Shown here: piece by piece, positions 25,019-33,831 of the stretch | Layout of the letters: each line of letters opens with the position of its first letter | How positions within the stretch are numbered: position 1 is the first letter of the stretch | Source of the DNA: Moraxellaceae bacterium AER2_44_116 | GTDB taxonomy: Bacteria > Pseudomonadota > Gammaproteobacteria > Pseudomonadales > Moraxellaceae | Direction: 5' to 3' | Assembly (NCBI GenBank): GCA_006546595.1 | Contig: VIAD01000019.1 | Coordinates: 1-49,492 of the forward strand | DNA: 49,492 nucleotides | Made by a program: the position numbers and the translations under genes | The notes under the pieces: model-generated | What the model saw: the letters and a program-made list of their open reading frames with translations, nothing else | What the model was told of the DNA's origin: nothing | Databases searched by the model: none

Positions 25019-26091
25019 TGCGTGATGCTCAATTAACGATTAATCGTTCAGCCTTACTCCATAATCTTCGCCAAGTAAAATTGGCTGCGCCACACGCTAA
25101 AGTATTGGCAATGGTCAAAGCCGATGCCTATGGTCATGGCGCGTTAGTTGTCGCTGACACCTTATCGCCGCATGTCGATGCATTAGGTGTGGCTTTTTTA
25201 GAAGAGGCTTTAGCGTTACGCATGGCAGGGATTCGTTGTCCCATTGCAATTTTAGAAGGGGTGTTTTCTGCTGACGAGTTGGCAGCGGCACTATCAGCAC
25301 AATGCTATTTGGTCGTACATCAACCCGAACAAATTGGATTATTACAAGATTACAGAGGCGACCTAGATACGCGTGTTTGGTTAAAAATTGATAGCGGCAT
25401 GCATCGCCTAGGTTTTTCTCCGCAAGCCGCCATTGATGCTTACCAACAGCTAAACGCATTGGCTGTCGTGAAAGAGATTATTTTAACCAGTCATTTTGCC
25501 TGTGCCGATGATTTACAGTCAGCCAAAACACGCCAGCAAATTACTGTTTTTGAGCAGTTGGCACAAGCACTACCGATACTGTCTAAAAGTATTGCTAATT
25601 CCGCAGGTATTTTGGCTTGGCCAGAAACGCATTATCAATGGGTCAGACCGGGCATTATGCTTTATGGCTCATCGCCTTTTGCCGATAAAACCGCTAGCGA
25701 ATTAAACCTACAACCCGTCATGACGCTGAGTTCGAGACTGATTGCGATTCAACAGATTAAAACAGGCGAAAGCGTTGGCTATGGCAGTACATGGCAAGCG
25801 ACACAAGATACCCGTTTAGGTGTCGTGGCGATGGGGTATGGTGATGGTTATCCACGCCATATTGGCCGTGATACCTGTGTATTAATTAATGGCCAACGTG
25901 CTGCTATTGTTGGCCGTGTCAGTATGGATATGATGACGGTTGATATCACACATATTTCCGCTGAACGCGGAGATGCTGTTGTGCTTTGGGGTGAAGACTT
26001 AACTGCCGATGAAATTGCCGCATCCGCCAATACCATTAGCTACGAGTTGTTTTGTCAGGCCACTACGCGTGCAGAGCGTTTTGTAGTTTAA
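25018..26091 (+). CDS. alr: Alanine racemase
   Basis: A PLP enzyme making D-alanine for peptidoglycan, 357 residues as in Alr/DadX. AMVKADAYGHG (about residues 30-40) carries the PLP lysine. The second catalytic Tyr lies in the MGYGDGYPRHI region (about 260). Start and dnaB stop share one base, so translation is probably coupled; the dnaB-alr order is common in the gamma group. Confidence 0.97.
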   Translation: MRDAQLTINRSALLHNLRQVKLAAPHAKVLAMVKADAYGHGALVVADTLSPHVDALGVAFLEEALALRMAGIRCPIAILEGVFSADELAAALSAQCYLVVHQPEQIGLLQDYRGDLDTRVWLKIDSGMHRLGFSPQAAIDAYQQLNALAVVKEIILTSHFACADDLQSAKTRQQITVFEQLAQALPILSKSIANSAGILAWPETHYQWVRPGIMLYGSSPFADKTASELNLQPVMTLSSRLIAIQQIKTGESVGYGSTWQATQDTRLGVVAMGYGDGYPRHIGRDTCVLINGQRAAIVGRVSMDMMTVDITHISAERGDAVVLWGEDLTADEIAASANTISYELFCQATTRAERFVV

Positions 26092-26110
26092 CGTCTGTCT
26101 ATAACCAAGG

Positions 26111-26179
26111 CTTCGACTCCGCTCAGCCACCGCGATTACGCTCAGTCAACAACTAAACGTTCCCTGAGCGGAGTCGAAG
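26111..26179. repeat. Dispersed inverted repeat, copy 2
   Basis: CTTCGACTCCGCTCAG (26111-26126) and its exact reverse complement CTGAGCGGAGTCGAAG (26164-26179) flank a 37-base centre. It is the copy with the longest centre, and its arms match copies 1 and 4 almost exactly. It starts 20 bp after alr. Confidence 0.85.
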
Positions 26180-26243
26180 GGATATCAGCAACAGTCAATA
26201 TAACTTTTACAACTAAAAAAACTTATATTTAGACAAAAGTAAT

Positions 26244-26272
26244 CTGGCAATCATTTTTTTGTCATCTATAGT
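26244..26272 (+). promoter_or_regulatory. Candidate promoter of the intergenic RNA
   Basis: CTGGCA (26244-26249), 17-bp spacer, TATAGT (26267-26272). The two elements match the consensus at four and five positions. It lies after the inverted repeat and just ahead of a structured region ending in a terminator, with no ORF. Confidence 0.4.
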
Positions 26273-26278
26273 TAAATT

Positions 26279-26419
26279 GTAGGCTGGCTGAAAGGAGAAT
26301 TAAAAATTAGCGTTTGTGAGTTCGTTTCAACAGCAATTTGGTTTTAATTTCTAAGGTGTTCGCACCTATACCGTCCGCCGTACAGGCGTACGAAACCCCG
26401 CGATGTTCTGCGGGGTTTT
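26279..26419 (+). ncRNA. Candidate small RNA between alr and the HEAT lipoprotein gene
   Basis: There is no ORF here, but the features of a small RNA are present over about 140 nt: a promoter candidate just upstream, a hairpin AGGTG-TTCG-CACCT with a UUCG tetraloop (26354-26367), a second hairpin CGCC-GTACA-GGCG (26376-26388), and a strong intrinsic terminator (26393-26419). I do not recognise the family. The alternative is that this is simply a long 3' UTR of alr. Confidence 0.45.
26393..26419 (+). terminator. Intrinsic terminator
   Basis: AAACCCCGC (26393-26401), an 8-base loop and GCGGGGTTTT (26410-26419). The GC-rich stem with a plus-strand T tract makes it clearly plus-oriented. It ends either the candidate small RNA or the alr transcript, and faces the convergent lipoprotein gene. 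Confidence 0.85.
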
Positions 26420-26464
26420 CATTTTGGGCAATTTTTTTATAAACACAGAACAACGTAAACAATC

Positions 26465-27157
26465 TTAACTCGCGCATACGGGGCTGCCATTACGGCTCAG
26501 AATTTTAGCTTTTGCAGCCTCAGCCTGCTTGCGTAATGTCGTTGCTTTTACTGAGTTTGAGTCGTCTAACTTACTGATAAACACATCCAAAGCCTCGGCA
26601 ACTCTAAAACCTGCAAGCTCTCCTAATTCAACAATTGCTTGACTATTAACATCAGATACATTGCGCTGAAGATTATTAGATAAGACTAACATCGCTGTAG
26701 GATGGCACGTCTGTCCCAATGCATGTGCTGCGGCATCAATCACGCGTTGATCGCTATCCGCATTAAACGTATTAATCAACCGTTGTAATGCACTGTCAGG
26801 AATTTTTGTTTGTAGCGATAAAACGCCTAAACGCGTCGCTGCTGCCAAACGCTGTTGAGAGTCTTTAGAAAGCAATTCTTTAGCAATTAAATCGGGATTC
26901 GTCATTAGCTCAACATTGGGTGGTGGGCCTACGGGCTCAGGTGTATCTTCTGGTCTAGGAGGCAGTTTAAATGGTGTCGTGCTAGTGCCTGCTTGTTTCT
27001 GAGACTGTTCTTGTGCTTTTTCTTCTGCCTCTACTTTTTTTTGGTATTCTTGGCTGATTCGCTCTGCTTCGGCTTGCTGACTTTGTTCACTTCGGCCACA
27101 AGCCACGACTAACACCGAGAGACCAATTAGGCTATATAAATGGATGCTATGCTTCAT
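26465..27157 (-). CDS. HEAT-repeat lipoprotein
   Basis: A 230-residue protein with a lipoprotein signal: the hydrophobic core is followed by the lipobox VVAC with Cys at residue 20. A Gln/Glu/Lys-rich segment (about 24-55) looks like a coiled coil, then comes a Pro-rich linker (62-80). From about residue 88 the pattern of paired helices with AA-x-RLG and DAAAHALGQ motifs is that of HEAT repeats, roughly three to four of them. This is a protein-interaction scaffold on the inner face of the outer membrane or the outer face of the inner membrane. No partner is evident; it is monocistronic, divergent from radA. Confidence 0.7.
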   Translation of the reverse strand: MKHSIHLYSLIGLSVLVVACGRSEQSQQAEAERISQEYQKKVEAEEKAQEQSQKQAGTSTTPFKLPPRPEDTPEPVGPPPNVELMTNPDLIAKELLSKDSQQRLAAATRLGVLSLQTKIPDSALQRLINTFNADSDQRVIDAAAHALGQTCHPTAMLVLSNNLQRNVSDVNSQAIVELGELAGFRVAEALDVFISKLDDSNSVKATTLRKQAEAAKAKILSRNGSPVCAS

Positions 27158-27265
27158 TTTCCCCTCATTTATTATATAAGCGACAATTGCCGTCGCATTA
27201 GCTTTGCGTGAATTCTAAAAAGATTCTACTCTAGCGTTCATTCATCTTCTGTTGTCAATCTTATC

Positions 27266-28618
27266 ATGAGTAAAGCCAAAATTTCCTATGCCTGTAACGG
27301 CTGCGGTAGTCAATTTTCTAAATGGGCAGGTCAATGCTCGGAGTGTGGCGCATGGAATAGCATTCATGAAATCAAAGCAGAGGCTTTAGGCAATCCCCGC
27401 CAACGGGGTAATTATGCAGGTCAAGCTAGCCCTGTGACTATCTTAGATGATGTCGCTTTTAGTTCAGTTGCCCGTACGGAAACAGGACTTTCTGAACTTG
27501 ATCGCGTGCTTGGCGGCGGCTTAGTCGCAGGCTCAGTGGTCTTGATTGGTGGCGACCCCGGCATTGGTAAATCAACGATTTTATTACAAACCTTGACTTA
27601 TCTTGCTCAGACACAACCTGCACTCTATATCACAGGTGAAGAATCACTGTCACAAGTTGCCATGCGTGGTAAGCGCCTCGAATTACCCTGCGATAAACTG
27701 CACATTATGGCGGAAACCTGTGTCGAAAATATTATTGCCACGCTCCGCACCGAAAAACCTGCAGTTGCAGTTATTGACTCTATTCAGACCTTATATACAG
27801 AGGCGTTGCAATCTGCACCCGGTGGCGTTTCACAAGTACGAGAGTCTGCCGCCCTACTCACCCGTTATGCTAAACAAAGCGGTACAGCATTATTTTTAGT
27901 CGGCCACGTCACCAAAGAAGGCTCGTTAGCGGGCCCTCGAGTATTGGAACACATGGTTGACTGTGTGTTGTATTTTGAGGGTGAATCGGACTCACGCTTT
28001 AGAATGATTCGAGCGGTAAAAAATCGGTTTGGTGCCGTGAATGAATTGGGCGTATTTGCCATGACCGATCGAGGTTTGCGTGAAGTCGCCAATCCTTCGG
28101 CGATTTTTTTATCGCGTTACGATGAGCCTATTCCCGGCTCTATTGTCATGGTGAGCCGAGAAGGTACTCGTCCGTTGTTGGTAGAAGTACAAGCGTTGGT
28201 TGACGATGCTTATGGTAATCCGCGTCGAGTGGCGATTGGTTTAGATCAAAACCGTTTAGCGATGTTATTGGCGATTTTACATCGGCATGGGGGGATTCAT
28301 ACCATAGGTCAAGACGTGTTTGTGAATGTCGTGGGTGGTGTGAAGGTATTGGAAACGGGATCTGATTTGGCGGTATTGTTGGCGGTCACCTCAAGTTTAC
28401 GTGGCCAAGCCTTGCCGACGGACTTGGCTGTGTTTGGTGAAGTGGGTTTATCGGGTGAGATTCGTCCCGTGCCTAATGGTCAAGAGCGACTACGCGAAGC
28501 GGCAAAACATGGCTTTAAACGGGCGATTGTGCCTAAAGGCAATGTACCACGCCAAGAAATTGAAGGCTTGGAAGTGGTAGGCGTTGGGCGGTTACATGAA
28601 GCGTTGGCGGCGGTTTAA
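27266..28618 (+). CDS. radA: DNA repair protein RadA (Sms)
   Basis: A 450-residue RecA-related ATPase that drives branch migration in recombination. In order: a C4 zinc finger (CNGCGSQFSKWAGQCSEC), Walker A GGDPGIGKST near residue 95, the RadA-specific KNRFG motif near 252, and a C-terminal Lon-like domain (GGVKVLETGSDLAVLLAV...GEVGLSGEIRPV) which lacks the catalytic serine, as is normal for RadA. It ends in a stop 130 bp ahead of a bidirectional terminator. Confidence 0.97.
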   Translation: MSKAKISYACNGCGSQFSKWAGQCSECGAWNSIHEIKAEALGNPRQRGNYAGQASPVTILDDVAFSSVARTETGLSELDRVLGGGLVAGSVVLIGGDPGIGKSTILLQTLTYLAQTQPALYITGEESLSQVAMRGKRLELPCDKLHIMAETCVENIIATLRTEKPAVAVIDSIQTLYTEALQSAPGGVSQVRESAALLTRYAKQSGTALFLVGHVTKEGSLAGPRVLEHMVDCVLYFEGESDSRFRMIRAVKNRFGAVNELGVFAMTDRGLREVANPSAIFLSRYDEPIPGSIVMVSREGTRPLLVEVQALVDDAYGNPRRVAIGLDQNRLAMLLAILHRHGGIHTIGQDVFVNVVGGVKVLETGSDLAVLLAVTSSLRGQALPTDLAVFGEVGLSGEIRPVPNGQERLREAAKHGFKRAIVPKGNVPRQEIEGLEVVGVGRLHEALAAV

Positions 28619-28750
28619 GAATACTCTTATTCAAACATCTCCTCCAACCAAAGCACTTTTCCTTACTTGCATTTATTACAACCCATTGATTTTAATTAAT
28701 TTATTAATAAAAATCAAACTCTTCAGAACGAAATTTTACGGCAGTTTTAA

Positions 28751-28786
28751 TAAAAAAGCCCCGTCATCTTGTGAATAACGGGGCTT
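28751..28786. terminator. Bidirectional terminator between radA and fadA
   Basis: AAGCCCCGT (28756-28764) and ACGGGGCTT (28778-28786) form a perfect 9-bp stem. On the minus strand the stem is followed by a run of T residues, so it is strongest for fadBA; the plus side has only TTATTTT for radA. Confidence 0.8.
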
Positions 28787-28823
28787 ATTTTCGTCTTGGA
28801 TAAAGACTAAAACGATTGTATAA

Positions 28824-28839
28824 GGCGAATAAATTCGCC
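28824..28839. repeat. Palindrome GGCGAATAAATTCGCC, copy at radA/fadA
   Basis: A 7-2-7 inverted repeat between convergent genes, just outside the fadA stop. The identical 16-mer occurs at 42678-42693, and the GGCGAA arm is shared with the 26-bp palindrome at 10402. Confidence 0.75.
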
Positions 28840-28853
28840 ACTACATCAGAGCA

Positions 28854-30029
28854 TTAGACACGTTCAATAATGGTCGCGATGCCTTGGCCTAAACCAATAC
28901 ACATAGTCGCTAAACCAAATTGTTGGTCTTTCCATTCCATCACGTTAAGCAATGTTGTAGTGATACGCGCACCGGAACAACCGAGTGGATGGCCTAAAGC
29001 AATCGCACCACCGTTCAAGTTCACTTTCTCTTCCATCACGCCTAACAAACCTAAGTCTTTCAACACAGGTAACGATTGAGCAGCAAAAGCTTCGTTTAAT
29101 TCAGCAATACCAATATCAGCAATGCTTAAACCTGCACGTTTTAAGGCTTTTTGTGTGGCAGGAACAGGGCCATAACCCATGATTGCTGCATCACAACCTG
29201 CAACGGCCATGCTACGAATACGAGCGCGTGGTTTTAAACCCAATTGTTGGGCTTTTTCAGCACTCATAATCAACATTGCCGAAGCACCATCTGACAATGC
29301 TGACGAAGAACCCGCCGTTACTGTACCGCCTTTAGGGTTAAACGCAGGCTTAAGAGCCGCTAAACCTTCTAAAGTCGTTTCTGGACGAATCACTTCATCG
29401 TAATCACACAATACTTTAAAGCCATTGGCATCATGACCTTCAATCGCCACGATTTCATTTTTGAAGCGACCTTGTTGTGAGGCTTCATAGGCTTTCATGT
29501 GTGAACGTAAGGCAAATTCGTCTTGTTGCTGACGACTAATACCGTGCATCATGCCTAACATTTCAGCCGTTAAGCCCATCATGTTAGACGCTTTTGCATA
29601 GTATTTAGACGCGGCCGGGTTAATATCTACACCGTGAGTCATTTGTACGTGACCCATGTGTTCAACACCACCGATAACGAAAATATCGCCATTGCCCGTC
29701 ATAATTTGCGCAGCAGCGGTATGCAAAGCTTGCATCGACGAACCGCACAAACGGTTAACGGTTTGACCAGCAACAGTACGCGGCATTTCAGCCAACATAG
29801 CGATGTTACGTGCTACGTTCATACCTTGTTCTAGCGTTTGGTTAACACAACCCCAAATCACATCTTCCACTTCATTTTGGTCGATGCCGAGGTTACGTTG
29901 AAACAACGCTTTAATTAATTCAGCAGACATCGAATCTGCACGCACATTACGGAATTGGCCGTTTCTGGAGCGTCCCATTGGGGTACGTACGCCATCAACA
30001 ATAACCACATCACGAGGATTGAGAGTCAT
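28854..30029 (-). CDS. fadA: Acetyl-CoA C-acyltransferase (beta-oxidation thiolase)
   Basis: The beta subunit of the fatty-acid oxidation complex; it cleaves 3-ketoacyl-CoA with CoA. It is 391 residues. The nucleophilic Cys is in NRLCGSSMQALH (about residue 92), the His in NGGAIALGHPLG (about 347) and the second Cys in TMCIGLGQG near the C-terminus, so all catalytic residues are present. It follows fadB by 13 bp, as in other gamma-proteobacteria, and the pair forms a heterotetramer. Confidence 0.97.
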   Translation of the reverse strand: MTLNPRDVVIVDGVRTPMGRSRNGQFRNVRADSMSAELIKALFQRNLGIDQNEVEDVIWGCVNQTLEQGMNVARNIAMLAEMPRTVAGQTVNRLCGSSMQALHTAAAQIMTGNGDIFVIGGVEHMGHVQMTHGVDINPAASKYYAKASNMMGLTAEMLGMMHGISRQQQDEFALRSHMKAYEASQQGRFKNEIVAIEGHDANGFKVLCDYDEVIRPETTLEGLAALKPAFNPKGGTVTAGSSSALSDGASAMLIMSAEKAQQLGLKPRARIRSMAVAGCDAAIMGYGPVPATQKALKRAGLSIADIGIAELNEAFAAQSLPVLKDLGLLGVMEEKVNLNGGAIALGHPLGCSGARITTTLLNVMEWKDQQFGLATMCIGLGQGIATIIERV

Positions 30030-30042
30030 TTTTCGCTCCTAA

Positions 30043-32193
30043 TTAGCCAAAGAACTTCTTGTTAGCGGCAGCCATGTCTAGCAACAATTGTGGTGCTTCG
30101 TATGCTTTACCTAAGTAAGCATATTTTTCACACATTGCGACATAGTTAGCGATGCCCACTTGGTCAACATAACGGCAAGCACCACCACGGAATGGAGGGA
30201 AACCAATACCCATAATCAACGCCATATCTGCTTCAGCAGCACTAGCCACAATGCCTTCTTCTAAGCAACGAGCGATTTCGTTAACCATTGGGATCATGCA
30301 ACGGTCAATCACTTCTTGGGCTTCAAACTCTTTACGAGCTGCAACCACTGGCGCTAATAAGTCATAAACGGTTGGGTCAACAACTTTTTTAGGTTTGCCT
30401 TTTTTGTCTTGTTCGTAAACATAATAACCTTTGGCTGTTTTTTGGCCATAACGGTTATTTTCGAACATGATTTCTGTGCCGCTTTTGTAGTCTGGCTTCA
30501 TACGGTCAGGGAAACCTTCAGCCATGATTTTGGCTGCATGAACGCCTGTATCCATACCCACAACGTCTAACAAGTAAGCAGGACCCATCGGCCAGCCGAA
30601 ACGCTCCATGACTTTGTCAACGGCTTGGAAGTCAGCGCCATCACGCACTAACATGTCAAAACCACCAAAGTATGGGAACAGTACACGGTTAACCAAGAAA
30701 CCAGGGCAATCGTTAACAACAATCGGAGTTTTGCCCATTTTTTGAGCTAAAATCACGGTTGCAGCAACGGCGGCATCAGATGACTTTTCACCACGAATAA
30801 CTTCAACCAAAGGCATCATGTTAACGGGATTGAAGAAGTGCATACCAACAAAGTTTTCAGGACGCTTGAGGCTTTTTGCCAAATGCGTAATGGAGATTGT
30901 TGAGGTATTAGACGCTAAAATCGTGTCTTCATTCACCAAGCCTTCCACTTCGCTTAATACTGCGCCTTTGACTTTTGGATTTTCAACAACCGCTTCGATA
31001 ATGATATCGACGGTATTGAAATCACCGTAGTTTAAGGTTGGGCGAATACGCGCTAAAGTTTTGCCCATGTCGGCAGGAGTCATACGACTTCGTTCGACTT
31101 GCTTGCTCAACAATTTAGTCGCTTCGTTCATACCCAAGTCTAAAGCTTCGGTACGAATATCTTTCATAATAATCGGTGTGCCTTTGTAGGCAGCTTGGTA
31201 AGCGATACCGCCACCCATGATGCCTGCACCCAATACCGCTGCTTGTTTAACTTCTTTCGTCGCTTTGGCTTCGTGCTTTTTAGAGGCTTTTTTCACCGCT
31301 TGGTCTGCCATAAACAAACCGACTAACGCAGTTGCTTGTGGTGTCACAGCGGCTTTAGCGAAGTTTTTGGCTTCTACTTTAAGCGCATCGTCACGAGTCA
31401 AACTGGCGTGGCCTTGCATTGCCTGTAATAGCAATTTTGGCGCAGGATAGTTCGGACCTGCTTTGCTCACAACCATTGCTGTCGCGGTATTAAACGACAT
31501 CATTTGCTCAAGCATATTGAGTTTGACGGGGTTTAATTTTTCAGCACGTTTGGCTTGCCAATCAATTTTACCGTCAATACATTGCTTCACTAAAGCAACG
31601 GCTGCTTCTGTTAATTGCGCAGGCGCAACAACCGCATCAATCGCACCATCTTTTAAGGCTGCATCTGGACGCTTTTCTGCGCCTGTGGCAATCCATTCAA
31701 CGGCATTATCAACACCAATGACACGCGGTAAACGTACTGTGCCACCAAAGCCTGGGAAGATACCTAATTTAATTTCAGGTAAGCCCACTTTGGCAGATGT
31801 GGAAGCCACACGATAATCACAGACTAAGCACATTTCAAAACCACCACCGAGCGCAATACCATTAATGGCAGCGACAGTAGGGAAAGGTAAATCTTCAAAG
31901 CTGTTAAAAATTTGGTTCGCAGAGTTGACCCACTCAACAATCGCGGCTTCGCCTTGAGCGAAACTGGAGACAAATTCCGTAATATCAGCACCAACGATAA
32001 AGACTGATTTGCCACTAGTGACAACCATGCCTTTAATGCTGCTGTCTGCTTTGACCGCGTTAATCGCGCTTTGTAAGTCTTCCAATGTTGCACGGTTAAA
32101 CTTATTGACCGATTCGTTGGCGAGATCGAACTTAAACTCAGCAATCCCATCGCCAAGGGCTTGGACGCTGATGGCAGTTCCCGAATAAATCAT
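30043..32193 (-). CDS. fadB: Fatty oxidation complex alpha subunit
   Basis: A multifunctional enzyme: enoyl-CoA hydratase/isomerase (N-terminal) and 3-hydroxyacyl-CoA dehydrogenase (C-terminal). It is 716 residues, matching FadB of Pseudomonas. The hydratase half has GIALGGGFEMCLVCDYR with one catalytic Glu and LPEIKLGIFPGFGGTVRLPR with the other. The dehydrogenase half has the NAD loop LGAGIMGGGIAYQAA and the catalytic His in GMHFFNPVNMMPLVEV. The start at 32193 has GGAG eight bases upstream. Fourteen further in-frame codons upstream lack a site. fadB and fadA are cotranscribed. Confidence 0.97.
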   Translation of the reverse strand: MIYSGTAISVQALGDGIAEFKFDLANESVNKFNRATLEDLQSAINAVKADSSIKGMVVTSGKSVFIVGADITEFVSSFAQGEAAIVEWVNSANQIFNSFEDLPFPTVAAINGIALGGGFEMCLVCDYRVASTSAKVGLPEIKLGIFPGFGGTVRLPRVIGVDNAVEWIATGAEKRPDAALKDGAIDAVVAPAQLTEAAVALVKQCIDGKIDWQAKRAEKLNPVKLNMLEQMMSFNTATAMVVSKAGPNYPAPKLLLQAMQGHASLTRDDALKVEAKNFAKAAVTPQATALVGLFMADQAVKKASKKHEAKATKEVKQAAVLGAGIMGGGIAYQAAYKGTPIIMKDIRTEALDLGMNEATKLLSKQVERSRMTPADMGKTLARIRPTLNYGDFNTVDIIIEAVVENPKVKGAVLSEVEGLVNEDTILASNTSTISITHLAKSLKRPENFVGMHFFNPVNMMPLVEVIRGEKSSDAAVAATVILAQKMGKTPIVVNDCPGFLVNRVLFPYFGGFDMLVRDGADFQAVDKVMERFGWPMGPAYLLDVVGMDTGVHAAKIMAEGFPDRMKPDYKSGTEIMFENNRYGQKTAKGYYVYEQDKKGKPKKVVDPTVYDLLAPVVAARKEFEAQEVIDRCMIPMVNEIARCLEEGIVASAAEADMALIMGIGFPPFRGGACRYVDQVGIANYVAMCEKYAYLGKAYEAPQLLLDMAAANKKFFG

Positions 32194-32228
32194 GCCTAAA
32201 TCTCCATCATTTTTGGTTAGTCGGCACA

Positions 32229-32246
32229 GGCACATAGCAATGTGCC
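32229..32246. promoter_or_regulatory. Inverted repeat in the fadB leader
   Basis: GGCACATAGCAATGTGCC: perfect 7-bp arms around AGCA, 36 bp upstream of the fadB start. It could be an operator or an mRNA hairpin. It does not resemble the FadR or PsrA consensus as I know them. Confidence 0.35.
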
Positions 32247-32469
32247 GCAGGCGTTACGCAGTGCTTTGGTGCTTAAAAAGTCATGATCTAAGCGATACTT
32301 TAATCAGTCCCGAACAGCCAAAGCTAAAGCTGGCTAAGTGTATTCTAGTGTCAACAATTTGTGGCAACTTTTTGTGGATGAATAGTCGCAATTTTTACGC
32401 TGACAAGATAGAAAGAAATAGCTAGGCAGTAAACCGTCATTACACGACTGAATTTTTGATCTTTTATTA

Positions 32470-32620
32470 AGGCTTGTGGACGTTTGCTTAAGTTATCCCT
32501 CCGTCTCCGCTCAGGAAGCGTTTTTGCGCGGGCTGAGCGGCATCGAAGCCTCTTTCTCCGAAGTTTTATTTAGACTTTTGAGAAAAAAACCTGAATTTCA
32601 AAACGTCAACGGATCAGCCC
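32470..32620. mobile_element. MITE-like element, degraded copy (dispersed repeat copy 3)
   Basis: The core inverted repeat CTCCGTCTCCGCTCAG (32499-32514) and CTGAGCGGCATCGAAG (32533-32548) is flanked on both sides by sequence similar to the copy at 39096-39252. GTGGACGTTTGCTTAA lies on the left and CAAAACGTCAAC on the right, which are roughly inverted copies of each other. It has more mismatches and a 4-base insertion near the right end, so it looks older. It carries no ORF of its own. Confidence 0.6.
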
Positions 32621-32698
32621 CTCACGACAATACTTGGCACAAAATCAGCTTATCAAATAGCCAATTTCCTCCCCCCTTACCATCGCTTTATTCAAATC

Positions 32699-32734
32699 TG
32701 TCCCCTAATCACCAATTTTTGTCCCGTAATCACC
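32699..32734 (+). promoter_or_regulatory. Direct repeats spaced 21 bp, AraC-type operator candidate
   Basis: TGTCCCCTAATCACC (32699-32713) and TGTCCCGTAATCACC (32720-32734) are 14/15 identical with a 21-bp period, two helical turns. Tandem half-sites at this spacing are typical for AraC-family activators. A TATGTT hexamer (32752-32757) lies 17 bp downstream with no good -35, as expected for an activator-dependent promoter. They precede the 32843-36215 operon by about 110 bp. Confidence 0.5.
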
Positions 32735-32842
32735 TGTTATCGGACGCTTGGTATGTTAATTTGAATGAGACGCTCAAGACTGTTGAGATTTGGCGATAGC
32801 TTCTAGATTTAACCCATCAATCGTTAATGCAAGGTATCCATC

Positions 32843-33808
32843 ATGACCGTAAGCACGTTACAACACGCCATTATCAAAAAACTACCACTCCGTAAACACA
32901 TTAAAATTTCTGATTTTGTTAGCACTGGCACGATGCCGATTCGCCACTTCAATTTTAATTTTGATGCCAAAACCTTTGATGATCGGTTCTATTTGCAAAA
33001 AGAATGGGCGAGTGCCTATTTTTTTGCTCTGTCGATTTTTTTGACGTATGGTGAAGAATTAGTGATTGAAACGGCTCGTTATCATCGTGACTTTATTACT
33101 GACCCCATTCTTAAACAGCGTGTCTCGGCGTTGATTGGTCAAGAAGCCTTACATTCTAAATTTCATAATGAATACAACGACATTATGAAACCACATCATT
33201 TACCTGTGGGTTTATATCGTTTTTTGGCCGAAAAAGTATTTGAATATACCTTTCTGAAGTTTCCTCAGCCGCTAAAACTGTCGATGATGGCTGGTATTGA
33301 ACATTTTACGGCAGTGCTTGCTGAATACATGATGAAACACGAAGACCATTTTTATCATTCCGATGATGAAAAAGCGCGGGCTTTATGGATGTGGCATATG
33401 CTTGAAGAATCTGAACATAAAGACGTAGCTTATGATGTGTACCAAACACTATCGGGTAATTATTGGCTACGGATTTCAGGTTTTGCTATCGCTTTTGTCA
33501 CGATTTTGGGCGGGGTTTCACTTGGCTCATTATTACTGCCGTTTTTAAGAAAACCCAGCAATCTTGTCAGTTTAAGCTTTTGGAAAGAAGCCAAATCCAG
33601 TGCCAGCTTGCTATTTGGTTATGAAAATGGTGTTTTTGGTAGCACGACAGGTCATATCTTCGATTATTTCCGACCTGACTTTCATCCCAACGACCACGAC
33701 ACCACTGCCTACCTTAAATACTATAAAGAAAAGTTATTACACCCAGAAACTGGCGTATTAACACCCTTCTTTGTTAAAGAATTTACGCCTGCGGTACGCG
33801 CGGCTTAA
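32843..33808 (+). CDS. PF10118-type metal-dependent hydrolase family protein
   Basis: A 321-residue helical protein. It shows a di-metal-like set of Glu and His residues: GQEALHSKFHNEYN (about 105-118), EHFTAVLAEYMMKHEDHF (about 153-170) and MLEESEHKDVAYDVY (about 190-204). These E/EH-x2-H-like patterns match the predicted metal-dependent hydrolases of PF10118, whose reaction is not established. A hydrophobic stretch near residues 216-235 suggests membrane contact. It is the first gene of a three-gene run with an SDR and a monooxygenase, an association also found in other proteobacteria and mycobacteria. Confidence 0.75.
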   Translation: MTVSTLQHAIIKKLPLRKHIKISDFVSTGTMPIRHFNFNFDAKTFDDRFYLQKEWASAYFFALSIFLTYGEELVIETARYHRDFITDPILKQRVSALIGQEALHSKFHNEYNDIMKPHHLPVGLYRFLAEKVFEYTFLKFPQPLKLSMMAGIEHFTAVLAEYMMKHEDHFYHSDDEKARALWMWHMLEESEHKDVAYDVYQTLSGNYWLRISGFAIAFVTILGGVSLGSLLLPFLRKPSNLVSLSFWKEAKSSASLLFGYENGVFGSTTGHIFDYFRPDFHPNDHDTTAYLKYYKEKLLHPETGVLTPFFVKEFTPAVRAA

Positions 33809-33831
33809 CCCTCATTTTTTGGAAGTAGATC

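Larger units (their letters stand above)
32194..32842. other. 650-bp divergent intergenic region
   Basis: There is no credible gene here. It holds the fadB leader with an inverted repeat (32229-32246), a MITE-like repeat (about 32470-32620) and a pair of direct repeats ahead of the oxidoreductase operon (32699-32734). Open frames of 77 and 107 codons cross this region, but they lack ribosome-binding sites and run through the repeat. Confidence 0.7.

Noticed and set aside
32476..32799. 107-codon open frame between fadB and the PF10118 gene
   Set aside because: It runs through the MITE-like repeat, has no ribosome-binding site and no protein-like composition.
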